Source of the DNA: 66-474 sp050737995
GTDB taxonomy: Bacteria > Pseudomonadota > Gammaproteobacteria > Xanthomonadales > Rhodanobacteraceae
Direction: 5' to 3'
NCBI GenBank assembly: GCA_050737995.1
Contig: JBOHYR010000077.1
Span: 50,956 to 114,955 of the forward strand
DNA length: 64,000 nucleotides
Below the pieces are notes generated by a model. That model saw only the letters and a program-made list of their open reading frames with translations, was not told where the DNA came from and did no database searches. Below are positions 17,016-25,448 of the stretch, in pieces. Each line of letters starts with the position of its first letter. Positions within the stretch are counted from its first letter, which is position 1. Position numbers and translations under genes: made by a program.

Positions 17016-17948
17016 ATGCGTTTCCAAACGCTTTGCATGGCAGCAGTTCTCGCGGTCGGCGCGGTGGGCATCGCCCACGCGACACCCTTCAACGGCGGCT
17101 TGATCACCAACGGTGACTTCAGCGCGACCTCGCCGGGCCAGACCATACCCACGCAGTTCGGTGACATCGCCGGGACCCCCGGGTATATACAGAGCAAGAA
17201 GAACGGGAACATCGTCAGCAAGTCTTGCGGCAACTTGAGTGGGAATTTCATCACTGGCTGGACGGGCAATTCCAAAAGCTACGAGATCTGGTACCCCAAC
17301 GCCAAGGCGGCACACGGTACCAACCCCTGCACCTCGCAGAACTCTACTTACGCACCCAATTTCCCGCAGCGGATGTCGAAGAAAATCACCGCACCGCCTT
17401 TGATTGCGAGTCCGACCGGCTCGTTTATCGGCTTGGACGGTATTGGCCCCTATGACCCGGCGAACGGTGTGAACCTGACCAATGCTTCCATCAGCCAGCA
17501 GGTCTTTGGCCTCGTCGCCGGCGACGAATACACCGTCAGCTTCTGGTGGGGCAACACGCAGCTGCAAAACCGGACGGGCAGCACGACGGAGCAGCTTCAG
17601 GTTTTCCTTGACACTGAATACCCAGTCAAAGGTGACACCTACGCTTACGCTACCCCGATCGTCGGTATCCCGAAGCAGGGTTTTTCCGGATGGACAGAGG
17701 AGTCGTTCACGTTCACCGCGGACTCCACATCGACATGGCTGAGCTTCCTGTCGGTAGGCACACCGGACAGCTTGCCGCCGTTCGCCGTGCTGACCGGCGT
17801 GTCGATGTTCCAGAATATCAAGGTGCCAGAGCCATCCGACCTGGCGATGTTCGGCGGTGGCCTATTCGGGTTGGGCATGTTGATCGTGTTTGCGCGTCGC
17901 CGCGAAATACGCCGTCGCGCTGCCGACGGCGACAGCCCCATCGTCTGA
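17016..17948 (+). CDS. PEP-CTERM sorting-signal protein 3 (DUF642-like)
   Basis: This 310-residue paralogue of proteins 1 and 2 has the signal peptide MRFQTLCMAAVLAVGAVGIAHA|TP. The body includes 'GLITNGDFS', 'FITGWTGNSKSYEIWYP', 'GSFIGLDGIG' and 'EYTVSFWWGNTQ'. The signal is VPEPSDL, GGGLFGLGMLIVFA and RRREIRRR. It is about 40 residues longer than its paralogues, mainly through an insertion after the first motif. AGGAGG at 17003-17008 supports the ATG at 17016 over the in-frame ATG at 16950, which lies within the promoter. It has its own sigma-54 promoter and paired UAS, so it is probably an independent PrsR target. Confidence 0.9.
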   Translation: MRFQTLCMAAVLAVGAVGIAHATPFNGGLITNGDFSATSPGQTIPTQFGDIAGTPGYIQSKKNGNIVSKSCGNLSGNFITGWTGNSKSYEIWYPNAKAAHGTNPCTSQNSTYAPNFPQRMSKKITAPPLIASPTGSFIGLDGIGPYDPANGVNLTNASISQQVFGLVAGDEYTVSFWWGNTQLQNRTGSTTEQLQVFLDTEYPVKGDTYAYATPIVGIPKQGFSGWTEESFTFTADSTSTWLSFLSVGTPDSLPPFAVLTGVSMFQNIKVPEPSDLAMFGGGLFGLGMLIVFARRREIRRRAADGDSPIV

Positions 17949-17960
17949 GGGTTACCTCTT

Positions 17961-17986
17961 CCTCCGGGCGCCCAGGCGCCCGGAGG
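17961..17986 (+). terminator. Conserved hairpin after PEP-CTERM gene 3
   Basis: A perfect 10-bp stem (CCTCCGGGCG / CGCCCGGAGG) with loop CCCAGG, followed by ATCGGCC, lies 12 bp past the stop. It is the strongest of the three PEP-CTERM hairpins and sits between two convergent genes. There is no U-run on either strand. Confidence 0.55.
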
Positions 17987-18065
17987 ATCGGCCAGCGCAG
18001 GCCGGCCAAGAACGCTCCGCTATTCGCGCGCGCAGTGTGGCATGTGTTGCGTCGAGCCATGCTGA

Positions 18066-19454
18066 TCACATCTGTATCTGCAGCAACTGTCCCTGCCGCA
18101 GCACCGTCAGCAACAGACCGCGTGGGTGCAGCGCGAATACCTGGCGTAACGCGGACAGGTTCGGCGTCGCGACGTTGTTCACGCCGGCGACGATGTCGCC
18201 GGTGCCGAGTCCGTTGCGCGCCGCGCGGCTCCCCGGTTGCACGCGTGTCACGCTGACCCCTTCGACGCCGCTGTCGTTGTCGCTGGATGGCTCATCGGCG
18301 AACACGGCGCCGGCAAGGCGCGGATCCAGCGACGCGCCATCGGCCTGACTGCTCATGGCCGTCAACTTCGCATCGATCCTGAGCCGCCGGCCGCCGCGAT
18401 CGACACCCAGCGCCATCGTGCTCCCGAGCGTCGCGAGGCCTTGCGCATTGCGCAGGTCCTGGGCATCGTTCACGGGCTTGCCATTGACGCTGGTGACGAG
18501 ATCGCCGGGCTTCAGGCCCGCCGTGGCGGCGGGCGAACCGGGCATTACGTCGGTGATCAGCGCGCCGCGGGTCGCCTTGATGCCGAGCGCCGCGGCGACG
18601 CGTGCCGAGAGGTCCTGCGCATCCACGCCAAGGCTGCCGCGCTCGACCTTGCCATGCGCGATCAGTTGCTTCATCACGTCGGCCGCAAGGTCGGACGGAA
18701 TTGCGAAACCGAGCCCCGCGCTCGCACCCGATGGCGAATAGATCATCGAGTTGATGCCGACCCGTTGGCCGGCAAGATTGACCAGCGCGCCGCCGGAGTT
18801 ACCGGGATTGATCGAGGCGTCGGTCTGGATGTAGTTCTGGACACCATTGCGCCGGAGATCCTGGCGCTGCAAACCGGAAACGATGCCCGAGGTTGCCGAC
18901 TGTCCGAGCCCGAACGGATCGCCGATCGCGACCACGAAATCGCCCACCCGCAATTTGGACGAATCGGCCAGCGGCAGTGCGGTCAGGTCCGGTGCGTGGA
19001 TCTGGATCACCGCCATGTCGGTCTGCGGGTCGGCGCCGATCACTTTCGCCTTGTACGACTTGCCGTCGGTCAGGGTGACCTTGACCTCGTCGGCACCCGC
19101 GATCACGTGGTTGTTGGTGAGGATGTACCCCTTGGCCGCGTCCACGATCACGCCCGAACCCAGCGACTGCTGCACAAGCTCGCGCGAGGGCGGCACCACT
19201 GGCAGGCCGAAGAACTGGCGTATGACCGGATCGCTGAAGAACGGATTGACCGCCACCCGGCGGTGGCTGGTCGAGGAAATGTTGACGACCGCGGGCGACA
19301 CACTTGCCAGCATCGGCGCCAGTGATGGCAGTTGCTGTCCGTTCACCGCGACCGGCAGGGTTCCGGCCATGGCCGGGATCGTGGAGGCCAGCGCCAGGGC
19401 GGCGACAGCGATGAGTGAATGCAGGCTGCGGCGGATGCGCGATACGGACGACAT
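18066..19454 (-). CDS. Periplasmic Deg-type (HtrA) serine protease
   Basis: This 462-residue protein has a signal peptide (about 1-30) and a trypsin-like domain with the HtrA triad His116 (TNNHVIAG), Asp146 (QTDMAVIQ) and Ser220 (PGNSGGAL). Two C-terminal PDZ domains follow (about 270-355 and 385-460), the DegP/DegQ architecture. The ATG at 19454 has AGGAG six bases upstream; the longer frame to 19508 lacks support. It acts in periplasmic quality control by degrading or chaperoning misfolded envelope proteins. It is convergent with PEP-CTERM gene 3. A broken copy of its 3' end lies at 13267-13400 on the far side of the PEP-CTERM cluster. A specific role in PEP-CTERM protein handling is only suggested by position. 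Confidence 0.92.
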   Translation of the reverse strand: MSSVSRIRRSLHSLIAVAALALASTIPAMAGTLPVAVNGQQLPSLAPMLASVSPAVVNISSTSHRRVAVNPFFSDPVIRQFFGLPVVPPSRELVQQSLGSGVIVDAAKGYILTNNHVIAGADEVKVTLTDGKSYKAKVIGADPQTDMAVIQIHAPDLTALPLADSSKLRVGDFVVAIGDPFGLGQSATSGIVSGLQRQDLRRNGVQNYIQTDASINPGNSGGALVNLAGQRVGINSMIYSPSGASAGLGFAIPSDLAADVMKQLIAHGKVERGSLGVDAQDLSARVAAALGIKATRGALITDVMPGSPAATAGLKPGDLVTSVNGKPVNDAQDLRNAQGLATLGSTMALGVDRGGRRLRIDAKLTAMSSQADGASLDPRLAGAVFADEPSSDNDSGVEGVSVTRVQPGSRAARNGLGTGDIVAGVNNVATPNLSALRQVFALHPRGLLLTVLRQGQLLQIQM

Positions 19455-19529
19455 GACGGCTCCTGGTGAGGTGCAAACCCGTTCATTATCGGACACGTCC
19501 GGCCGCATGTCCCGCGGCCCCGCAGCCCT

Positions 19530-19875
19530 GTTCAGGCGCCGCTGAACCGGATTCAGAGATTTTTTGCTCCGGCCCCTTTACAGGCCCGATCAGTGAGCGT
19601 AGGGTTGGGTTCCGCTCGCGATCACAATATCTTGTGTTTTGGGTGGCTGAATAGCCCAGTAGTTGGGCTTCAGGACAGTTTTCAAGCAGGGGGATGAGTT
19701 AAAATGGTGGTCTGGCAGTCGGGCTCGGCGCAAATCATCGGAACCAACCGATATGGCGCGGCCACAATGGTTGAATCGGACCTTTGAGCGCAGCGCCTCG
19801 TGGCGCAGCGTGGGGTATGGTCGTCGGCATCCGGGCATCACGAACCCGGAAAAGACAAATAAGGAAGCGGACACA
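19530..19875 (+). other. Hairpin-rich leader region of nrdJa
   Basis: The 421-bp divergent spacer between deg and nrdJa has no gene. It is relatively AT-rich in the middle and carries three clean hairpins: CACAA-TATC-TTGTG followed by TTTT (about 19625), AGCCCA-GTAGT-TGGGCT (about 19651-19667) and GCGCC-TCGT-GGCGC (about 19795-19808). The order on the plus strand suggests a structured nrdJa 5' leader. No obvious cobalamin-riboswitch B12 box (GCCACTG) was seen, despite the enzyme's cofactor. Confidence 0.35.
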
Positions 19876-22800
19876 ATGGGTACGGCGCGGGTACAACAGA
19901 TTGCGCGGGCGGCAACGGAAGTGCCCTTGCAACCGGCATCGCTGGACATCTGGGACAAGAAATATCGCCTGAAGACCAAGCAGGGTGAACCGGTCGACGC
20001 GACCGTGGACGACACCTGGGCGCGGGTCGCGCGGGCATTGGCCGACGTCGAAACCACGCCGGAACTGCGCGAACAGTGGCACGAACGCTTCCTGTGGGCT
20101 TTGCGCCACGGCGCGATCCCCGCCGGCCGCATCACCTCCAACGCCGGTGCGCGCGCACACAAGCCGGCGACCTCGACGATCAACTGCACGGTGTCAGGCA
20201 CCGTCACCGACTCGATGGACGACATCCTCGAGAAGGTGCACGAGGCCGGCCTGACGCTGAAAGCCGGCTGCGTCGCACCAGGCACGTGGGTGGTCACCGA
20301 CCGGGGCCTCGTCACCGCCGATGAGGCGGTGATGGAGCAGCATGCTGAAATCCTGAGTTACGACCGCGACGCGCGACGCTTCGAGATGCGCCGCGTCGAG
20401 CGCCACCTGACCACGCACGTCGCACGCGCGGACAACATCGAGATTCGTGCGAACGGCGCCAGTCTGCGTACGTCGATCCGCCATCCAGTGCTGGTTTATC
20501 GCGATGGCGCGCTGTGCTATGTGCGGGCCGACGAAGTGGGCAACGACGATGCACTGGTGCAGCACACGTTCCCGTGGCGGGCCGACGACGGCACGATGCT
20601 GGACGCGTGGTTTGCCGGCGCACATCTGGGTGACGGCAGCGCCTACGCGAAACGTCACGAGTACCTGCCTTCACGGCAGGTGTGGCAACGCCGCGCCGAA
20701 GCTTTCGGCCGACGGCTGGTGTTCAAGATTCGCGCCGCCGAGCGCGAGGTGGTCGAACGCTACGCCGCGTTCTTCCGGACGTTTTGCGGCTCTCGCGCTC
20801 AAGTCGTGGCGGCGCGCACCGCGCATGGCACAGGGGTGTGGGATTTTACCGTGGCGAGTTTCGAGGCTAGCCGCGCGGCCGAGCTGATCGACCATCAGAT
20901 CGGAACCAAGACCCGCCACCTGCGGGTGCCCGCGTGGATCGCCCGTCACCCCGAAAAACACTTTCTGCCTTTTCTCGCCGGCCTGATCGACACCGACGGA
21001 ACCGCAGAGCGCGAACGCGGCAGCGCGACCATTGCTACGCAAAATGCGACTTTCGCGGCCGAACTGAAAGCCCTGCTCGGTCTGTTCGGCGTGCATGCCG
21101 GGTTGACCCTGCGCAAACCCCGCAGCCACATGCTGGACGGCCACAGCGTGCGAGACACCGGCGGCACAATGCTGAAGATTTCCGACTCTGCCTTCCTGGC
21201 AGCGGTGGCCCGCTACATGGCCGACAGCGGCAAACGCCGGCGCATCGCCGATCACGCCAGCCAAGCCGGGCAGTACGATCGCTACGCGATGCCCGCATCG
21301 CTGCGCGACGCCTTGCTCGAGCATGAAGCCACCATTGGGCACAGCGAACGTCAGTCGCTCGGTTTCTATCACGGTTATCCGCGCCATGGCACTGTCAGCC
21401 GCATCTGGCTGGACCGCTGGGAAGCGCGTTTCCCCGAGCTCGCCCCACTGGTCGATTTCGCGCGCAGCCTGCGTCCCGTCGAAGCGATTGAACGAGGCTT
21501 GGATCTCCCCGAAACCTTCTACGACTTCACGGTTGAGAAACACAACAACTACCTCGCGGGCAACGCCGGGTTATCGGTCATCCACAACTGCGGCATCGGC
21601 TATGAATTCTCGACGCTGCGCCCGCGCAATGCGTACGTGTCCGGTGCCGGCGCCTACACCTCCGGTCCGCTGTCGTTCATGGACATCTACGACAAGATGT
21701 GTTTCACCGTGTCCTCGGCCGGCGGCCGCCGCGGCGCGCAGATGGGCACGTTCGACGTCGCCCATCCCGACGTCAAGGAATTCGTCCGCGCCAAGCGCGA
21801 GGATGGACGGCTGCGCCAGTTCAACCTGTCGCTGCTCATCACCGACGGCTTCATGCAGGCGGTCGAGCACGATCAGGACTGGCCACTGGTGTTTCCGGTT
21901 CACGTCAAGGAGAAGGACGAAGTCGATCTTGCCGACGCAACCAGGGTCGTGTGGCGCGAGTGGCCGAGCCACGACAACTACATCGTGCGCGACGACGGGC
22001 TGGTGGCCTGCAAGATCTACGGCCACATCCGCGCGCGCCATTTGTGGGACATGATCATGGTCTCGACGTACGACTATGCCGAGCCGGGCTTCATCCTGAT
22101 CGACCGCGTCAACGAGATGAACAACAACTGGTGGTGCGAGCACATCCGCGCGACCAATCCATGCGTCACCGCTGATACGCGGTTGGCGACCCAGTATGGC
22201 ATGGTGCCGATCGGCGAACTGTATGCCGCCGGCGCGCCGCTGGAAGTGTCGGTCGACCGTCGTGCACTGGAGCTCGAAGGCCGCGGCGTCGAGACGCGCA
22301 CGGCCAAACAGGCTTTCATGACATCCTCAAAGACGCCGGTCTACCGTGTCACTACCGAGGACGGTTACGAAATCAAGGCCACGGGTTGGCACGACTTCTA
22401 TACCGAGCGCGGCAAGATCAAATTGCTGGAGTTGCAGATCGGCGATCGTATGTTGGTGCAGTCCGGCAAGGGCCAGTTCGGCAACCAGGGCAGCGAGGAT
22501 CTGGGCCTGCTGCTGGGCCTGATCACCGGGGACGGCCACTTCACCAATCGCGGCAACGATCAACAGGCGGCGATCGTCACTCTGTGGGGCGAAGAACGGG
22601 CCCTGGCTGATCGCGTAGCGACCGTGGTCAACGGCATGATCGCCCACCCAGCACGAGGCAGCTCGCGTCAATATCGTGTAGCGCCGGTGACGGTGCCTGA
22701 ACGAAACCAGGTGTTCCTTCGGTCGGTGCTGCTGGCCCGTCTGCTCGCGCATTACGGTTTCACCGCCGCCACCAAACTGCGCGTGCCTGAAGTGATCTGG

Positions 22801-24468
22801 CGTGGCAGCGAGAGCTGCGTCAAGACCTACTTGCGCGCCTTGTTTCAGTGCGATGGCACGGTCAATGTGTCCAGTCGCAGTCTGAGTTGCTCGGTTCGGC
22901 TGGCCTCCAGCCAGCCCGATCTGCTGAAGGACGTGCAGATATTGCTGGCCAACTTCGGTGTGTTTTGCCGCGTCAAGAAGCGCCGTGCTGCGGGTATGCG
23001 CAAGTTGCCTGATGGTCATGGAAGCACGCGCAGCTATGTTTGCGCCGCCGACCAGGAACTGATCATCGACGGTGAATCGCGCGAGCGCTTCATGAGCGAG
23101 ATCGGCTTTCTGCTGCCCAACAAGCTGCAGCGTTACCTGGATTGGCGCGAGGGCAAGGCCCTGCTCAAGACTCAGCGCTTCACCTCGCGCATCGCGAGCA
23201 TCGAGCTCATCGGTGAACAAGCCGTGTTCGACACCACCCAGCCCGATCACAATGCGGTGATCTTCAATGGCTTGGTGACAGGGCAGTGCGGCGAACAGCC
23301 GTTACCGCCTTACGGTTCGTGCCTGCTGGGCTCGGTGAACCTCACCCGCTTCGTGCATGATCCGTTCGGGCCGAAGGCACAGTTCGACATGCAGGGATAC
23401 CGCGAGGTGGTGAAGGTGTTCACCCGCATGCTCGACAACGTCGTCGAGGTCAATGGCCTGCCGCTCGCCAAGCAGCGCGACGAGATTGTGCACAAGCGCC
23501 GCCACGGCATGGGCTTTCTCGGCCTCGGCTCGACACTCGCGATGCTGAAGCTGCGTTACGGTTCGCCCGAGGCCATCGCGTTCACCGAAGAGGTGTCGCG
23601 CGAAATGGCGCTGGCCGGTTGGGAGGTCGCGCTGGAACTGGCGAAGGAAAAGGGCCCGGCCCCAATCCTGACGCGCGACTACGCGGTCACCGCGGAGATG
23701 CTGCGCAAGCGCCCGGAAATGGCCGCCGACGGCTGGAAGGTCGGCACCACCATCCCGGGCCGCGTGCTGCACGCCAAATACAGCCGCTACATGCAGCGCG
23801 TCGCGGAAGCTGCACCCGAGCTGGTCGAAGCGCTCGCCGAAACCGGCGCGCGCTTCACCCACCACACCTCGATCGCACCGACCGGCACGATCTCGCTGTC
23901 GCTGGCCAACAATGCCTCCAACGGCATCGAGCCTTCCTTCGCGCACAGCTATTCGCGCAACGTGATCCGCCCCGGCCGCAAGACCAAGGAAAAGGTCGAG
24001 GTGCTGAGCTACGAGTTGCTCGCTTACCGCGCGCTGATCAACGCCAATGCGAAACCGGATTCCGACGCGCCGGACGAAAAACTGCCCGACTACTTCGTCG
24101 CCGCCGACGACATCAGCCCGATGCAGCACGTCGATATCCAGGCCGCCGCGCAGAAATGGGTGGACTCGTCGATTTCCAAGACCGCCAACGTGCCGACCAA
24201 TTATCCGTACGAGGATTTCAAGGACATCTACTTCCACGCCTACAAGAAGGGGCTGAAGGGTTGCACCACCTTCCGCTTCAACCCGGCCGCCTTCCAGGGC
24301 GTGCTGGTCAAGGACGCCGACCTCGCCAACACCGTGTACCGCTTCGAACTGGAAGACGGCAGCACGATCGAGGCCAAGGGCAACGAAGAAGTCGAATACG
24401 ACGGCGAAACCCACACCGCCGCGAACCTGTTCGACGCGTTGAAAGAGGGCTATTACGGCAAGTTCTGA
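19876..24468 (+). CDS. nrdJ: Class II (adenosylcobalamin) ribonucleotide reductase large subunit NrdJa with two inteins
   Basis: The 1530-residue precursor should yield a mature protein of about 715 residues after removal of inteins at residues 132-571 and 763-1137. Extein blocks are typical of class II RNR: 'PAGRITSNAGA', 'LKAG/CGIGYEFSTLRP', 'SSAGGRRGAQMG', 'RATNP/CGEQPLPPYGSC' and 'TISLSLANNASNGIEPSF'. The enzyme makes deoxyribonucleotides with an adenosylcobalamin-generated thiyl radical and needs no oxygen. Both inteins sit immediately before catalytic cysteines. The ATG at 19876 is chosen because GGAA precedes it and homology begins at 'SLDIWDKKYRL'; the frame extends upstream to 19663 without support. 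The C-terminal cysteine pair is missing here and is supplied by NrdJb at 25449. Confidence 0.95.
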   Translation: MGTARVQQIARAATEVPLQPASLDIWDKKYRLKTKQGEPVDATVDDTWARVARALADVETTPELREQWHERFLWALRHGAIPAGRITSNAGARAHKPATSTINCTVSGTVTDSMDDILEKVHEAGLTLKAGCVAPGTWVVTDRGLVTADEAVMEQHAEILSYDRDARRFEMRRVERHLTTHVARADNIEIRANGASLRTSIRHPVLVYRDGALCYVRADEVGNDDALVQHTFPWRADDGTMLDAWFAGAHLGDGSAYAKRHEYLPSRQVWQRRAEAFGRRLVFKIRAAEREVVERYAAFFRTFCGSRAQVVAARTAHGTGVWDFTVASFEASRAAELIDHQIGTKTRHLRVPAWIARHPEKHFLPFLAGLIDTDGTAERERGSATIATQNATFAAELKALLGLFGVHAGLTLRKPRSHMLDGHSVRDTGGTMLKISDSAFLAAVARYMADSGKRRRIADHASQAGQYDRYAMPASLRDALLEHEATIGHSERQSLGFYHGYPRHGTVSRIWLDRWEARFPELAPLVDFARSLRPVEAIERGLDLPETFYDFTVEKHNNYLAGNAGLSVIHNCGIGYEFSTLRPRNAYVSGAGAYTSGPLSFMDIYDKMCFTVSSAGGRRGAQMGTFDVAHPDVKEFVRAKREDGRLRQFNLSLLITDGFMQAVEHDQDWPLVFPVHVKEKDEVDLADATRVVWREWPSHDNYIVRDDGLVACKIYGHIRARHLWDMIMVSTYDYAEPGFILIDRVNEMNNNWWCEHIRATNPCVTADTRLATQYGMVPIGELYAAGAPLEVSVDRRALELEGRGVETRTAKQAFMTSSKTPVYRVTTEDGYEIKATGWHDFYTERGKIKLLELQIGDRMLVQSGKGQFGNQGSEDLGLLLGLITGDGHFTNRGNDQQAAIVTLWGEERALADRVATVVNGMIAHPARGSSRQYRVAPVTVPERNQVFLRSVLLARLLAHYGFTAATKLRVPEVIWRGSESCVKTYLRALFQCDGTVNVSSRSLSCSVRLASSQPDLLKDVQILLANFGVFCRVKKRRAAGMRKLPDGHGSTRSYVCAADQELIIDGESRERFMSEIGFLLPNKLQRYLDWREGKALLKTQRFTSRIASIELIGEQAVFDTTQPDHNAVIFNGLVTGQCGEQPLPPYGSCLLGSVNLTRFVHDPFGPKAQFDMQGYREVVKVFTRMLDNVVEVNGLPLAKQRDEIVHKRRHGMGFLGLGSTLAMLKLRYGSPEAIAFTEEVSREMALAGWEVALELAKEKGPAPILTRDYAVTAEMLRKRPEMAADGWKVGTTIPGRVLHAKYSRYMQRVAEAAPELVEALAETGARFTHHTSIAPTGTISLSLANNASNGIEPSFAHSYSRNVIRPGRKTKEKVEVLSYELLAYRALINANAKPDSDAPDEKLPDYFVAADDISPMQHVDIQAAAQKWVDSSISKTANVPTNYPYEDFKDIYFHAYKKGLKGCTTFRFNPAAFQGVLVKDADLANTVYRFELEDGSTIEAKGNEEVEYDGETHTAANLFDALKEGYYGKF
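20269..21588 (+). other. Intein 1 in NrdJa, 440 residues, LAGLIDADG type
   Basis: It begins with Cys (CVAPGTWVVTDRG, splicing block A) and has a block B 'LRTSIRHP'. It carries two LAGLIDADG-like helices, 'FAGAHLGDGSAY' and 'FLAGLIDTDGTAE', and ends '...GLSVIHN' with canonical His-Asn before an extein Cys. It is inserted between LKAG and CGIGYEFS of the reductase. The elements expected for splicing and homing are present, so it is likely active. The extein +1 Cys corresponds to the first of the redox-active cysteines of class II enzymes. Confidence 0.92.
22162..23286 (+). other. Intein 2 in NrdJa, 375 residues, LAGLIDADG type, ends in Gln
   Basis: It begins 'CVTADTRLATQYG', has block B-like 'IKATGWHDF', and LAGLIDADG-like 'LLLGLITGDGHFTN' and 'LFQCDGTVNV'. 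It ends '...NAVIFNGLVTGQ' directly before extein 'CGEQPLPPYG'. The terminal residue is Gln instead of Asn and there is no penultimate His, a rarer variant that must cleave by glutamine cyclisation. It interrupts the reductase exactly before the NPCGE cysteine, the thiyl-radical residue of class II RNRs. Confidence 0.9.
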
Positions 24469-24503
24469 CGTGCGCTTGATGTCGAATTCGAAGCGGCTGT
24501 CGT

Positions 24504-24813
24504 GGAAACCAGGTCATGGATGACCGTTCTGGAGTCAGTTGTGCAAGGACGTCCACTCTCGCGCAGTCTTCAACGGAGCGGCGATCAAGACGATCGCACC
24601 AAGCTTGTTGGAAAATCAGGCCACGGATGGCCGTTCTGGAGTCAGTTGTGCAGGAGCGTCCGCTCTCGTGCAGTATTCAACAGTGCGGCGATCGGGGATC
24701 GATCGCAGATCCTAAAACCAGGACACGGAGGTCCGTCCTGATGTTCCATGACCAAAGCAGATCGTTCCAACAATCAGGCGTTCACAGATGCAGCGATCAG
24801 GGACGATCGCACG
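24504..24813. repeat. Three tandem copies of a ~105-bp repeat before the histone-like gene
   Basis: Copies begin near 24504, 24609 and 24713. Each opens with a small palindrome of the form CAGGtCA-GGA-gaCCg (for example AGGCCACGGATGGCC) and closes with GCGATC...GATCGC arms. Copies 1 and 2 share 'CCGTTCTGGAGTCAGTTGTG' and the phrase around CGTCC-CTCTCG; copy 3 is more diverged. Related copies lie at 32.66-32.85 kb before dacA. They fill nearly all of the 481-bp spacer after nrdJa, where no other gene is visible. Confidence 0.75.
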
Positions 24814-24949
24814 CAAATGGTGTAAAAAGCAGTCGGCGGCACGTTCCGACCATGCGGCCGTTGTGTGAGAATGGGTCACGGCGACGCGCGTCGCCGTCAG
24901 AAGTGCAACCAGTGGTCCACTGTCAACGATCCATCCGGAGGAGCATCCG

Positions 24950-25375
24950 ATGAGCAACGAAACTACGTTCCCGTGGAGCATCACCGAAGAACCCGCGACA
25001 CCCGCCGCCCCGGCGCCTGCCCCCGCGAAACCTGCGGCGAAGAAGCCGGCCAAAAAGAAGAAGGCTGCGAAGAAACCGGCGGCCAAGAAAGCCGCCAAGA
25101 AGCCGGCAAAGAAGAAGGCAGCCAAGAAGACCGCGCGCAAGGCCGCGAAGAAGACGACACGGAAGGCGGTCAAGAAGGGTGGCCGCAAGGCTGCGAAGAA
25201 GGGCGCGAAGCGCAAGGCCGCGAAGAAGGGCAGCCGCAAGGCTGCGAAGAAAACCGCGCGCAAGGCGGTGAAGAAGGGCGCACGCAAGGCCGCTAAGAAA
25301 GGCGCCAAGCGCAAGCCCGCGAAGAAGGCAGCCAAAAAGGGCGCGCGCAAAACCGCCCGCAGAAAGAAAAAGTAG
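24950..25375 (+). CDS. Histone H1-like Lys/Ala-rich nucleoid protein
   Basis: This 141-residue protein has a short acidic/hydrophobic head (MSNETTFPWSITEE), a Pro/Ala hinge, then about 110 residues of KKAAKK, KTARKAAKK and GARKAAKKGAK repeats. This is the composition of eukaryotic H1 tails, chlamydial HctB and the AlgP C-terminal domain. Such proteins bind DNA non-specifically and affect compaction or expression. A strong GGAGGAG precedes the ATG and a clear terminator follows. The repetitive coding sequence is prone to length variation by slippage. It sits between nrdJa and nrdJb, after a block of tandem repeats. The antisense frame is an artefact of the repeats. Confidence 0.88.
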   Translation: MSNETTFPWSITEEPATPAAPAPAPAKPAAKKPAKKKKAAKKPAAKKAAKKPAKKKAAKKTARKAAKKTTRKAVKKGGRKAAKKGAKRKAAKKGSRKAAKKTARKAVKKGARKAAKKGAKRKPAKKAAKKGARKTARRKKK

Positions 25376-25389
25376 GCACGCGGCACCCG

Positions 25390-25423
25390 GACGCCGGCCC
25401 GTGTCGGGCCGGCGTCGCTTTTT
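25390..25423 (+). terminator. Rho-independent terminator after the histone-like gene
   Basis: A perfect 12-bp stem (GACGCCGGCCCG / CGGGCCGGCGTC) with loop TGT is followed by GC and TTTTT. It begins 15 bp past the stop and separates the histone-like gene from nrdJb. Confidence 0.92.
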
Positions 25424-25448
25424 GGACCACGGCGCTGGAGCGCACGCA

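Noticed and set aside
19509..19875. Cobalamin riboswitch upstream of nrdJa
   Set aside because: No B12 box (GCCACTG-like) or the expected long multi-helix layout was recognised.
24504..24813. CRISPR array
   Set aside because: The period is about 105 bp with diverged repeats and no short unique spacers, and no cas gene is in the window.
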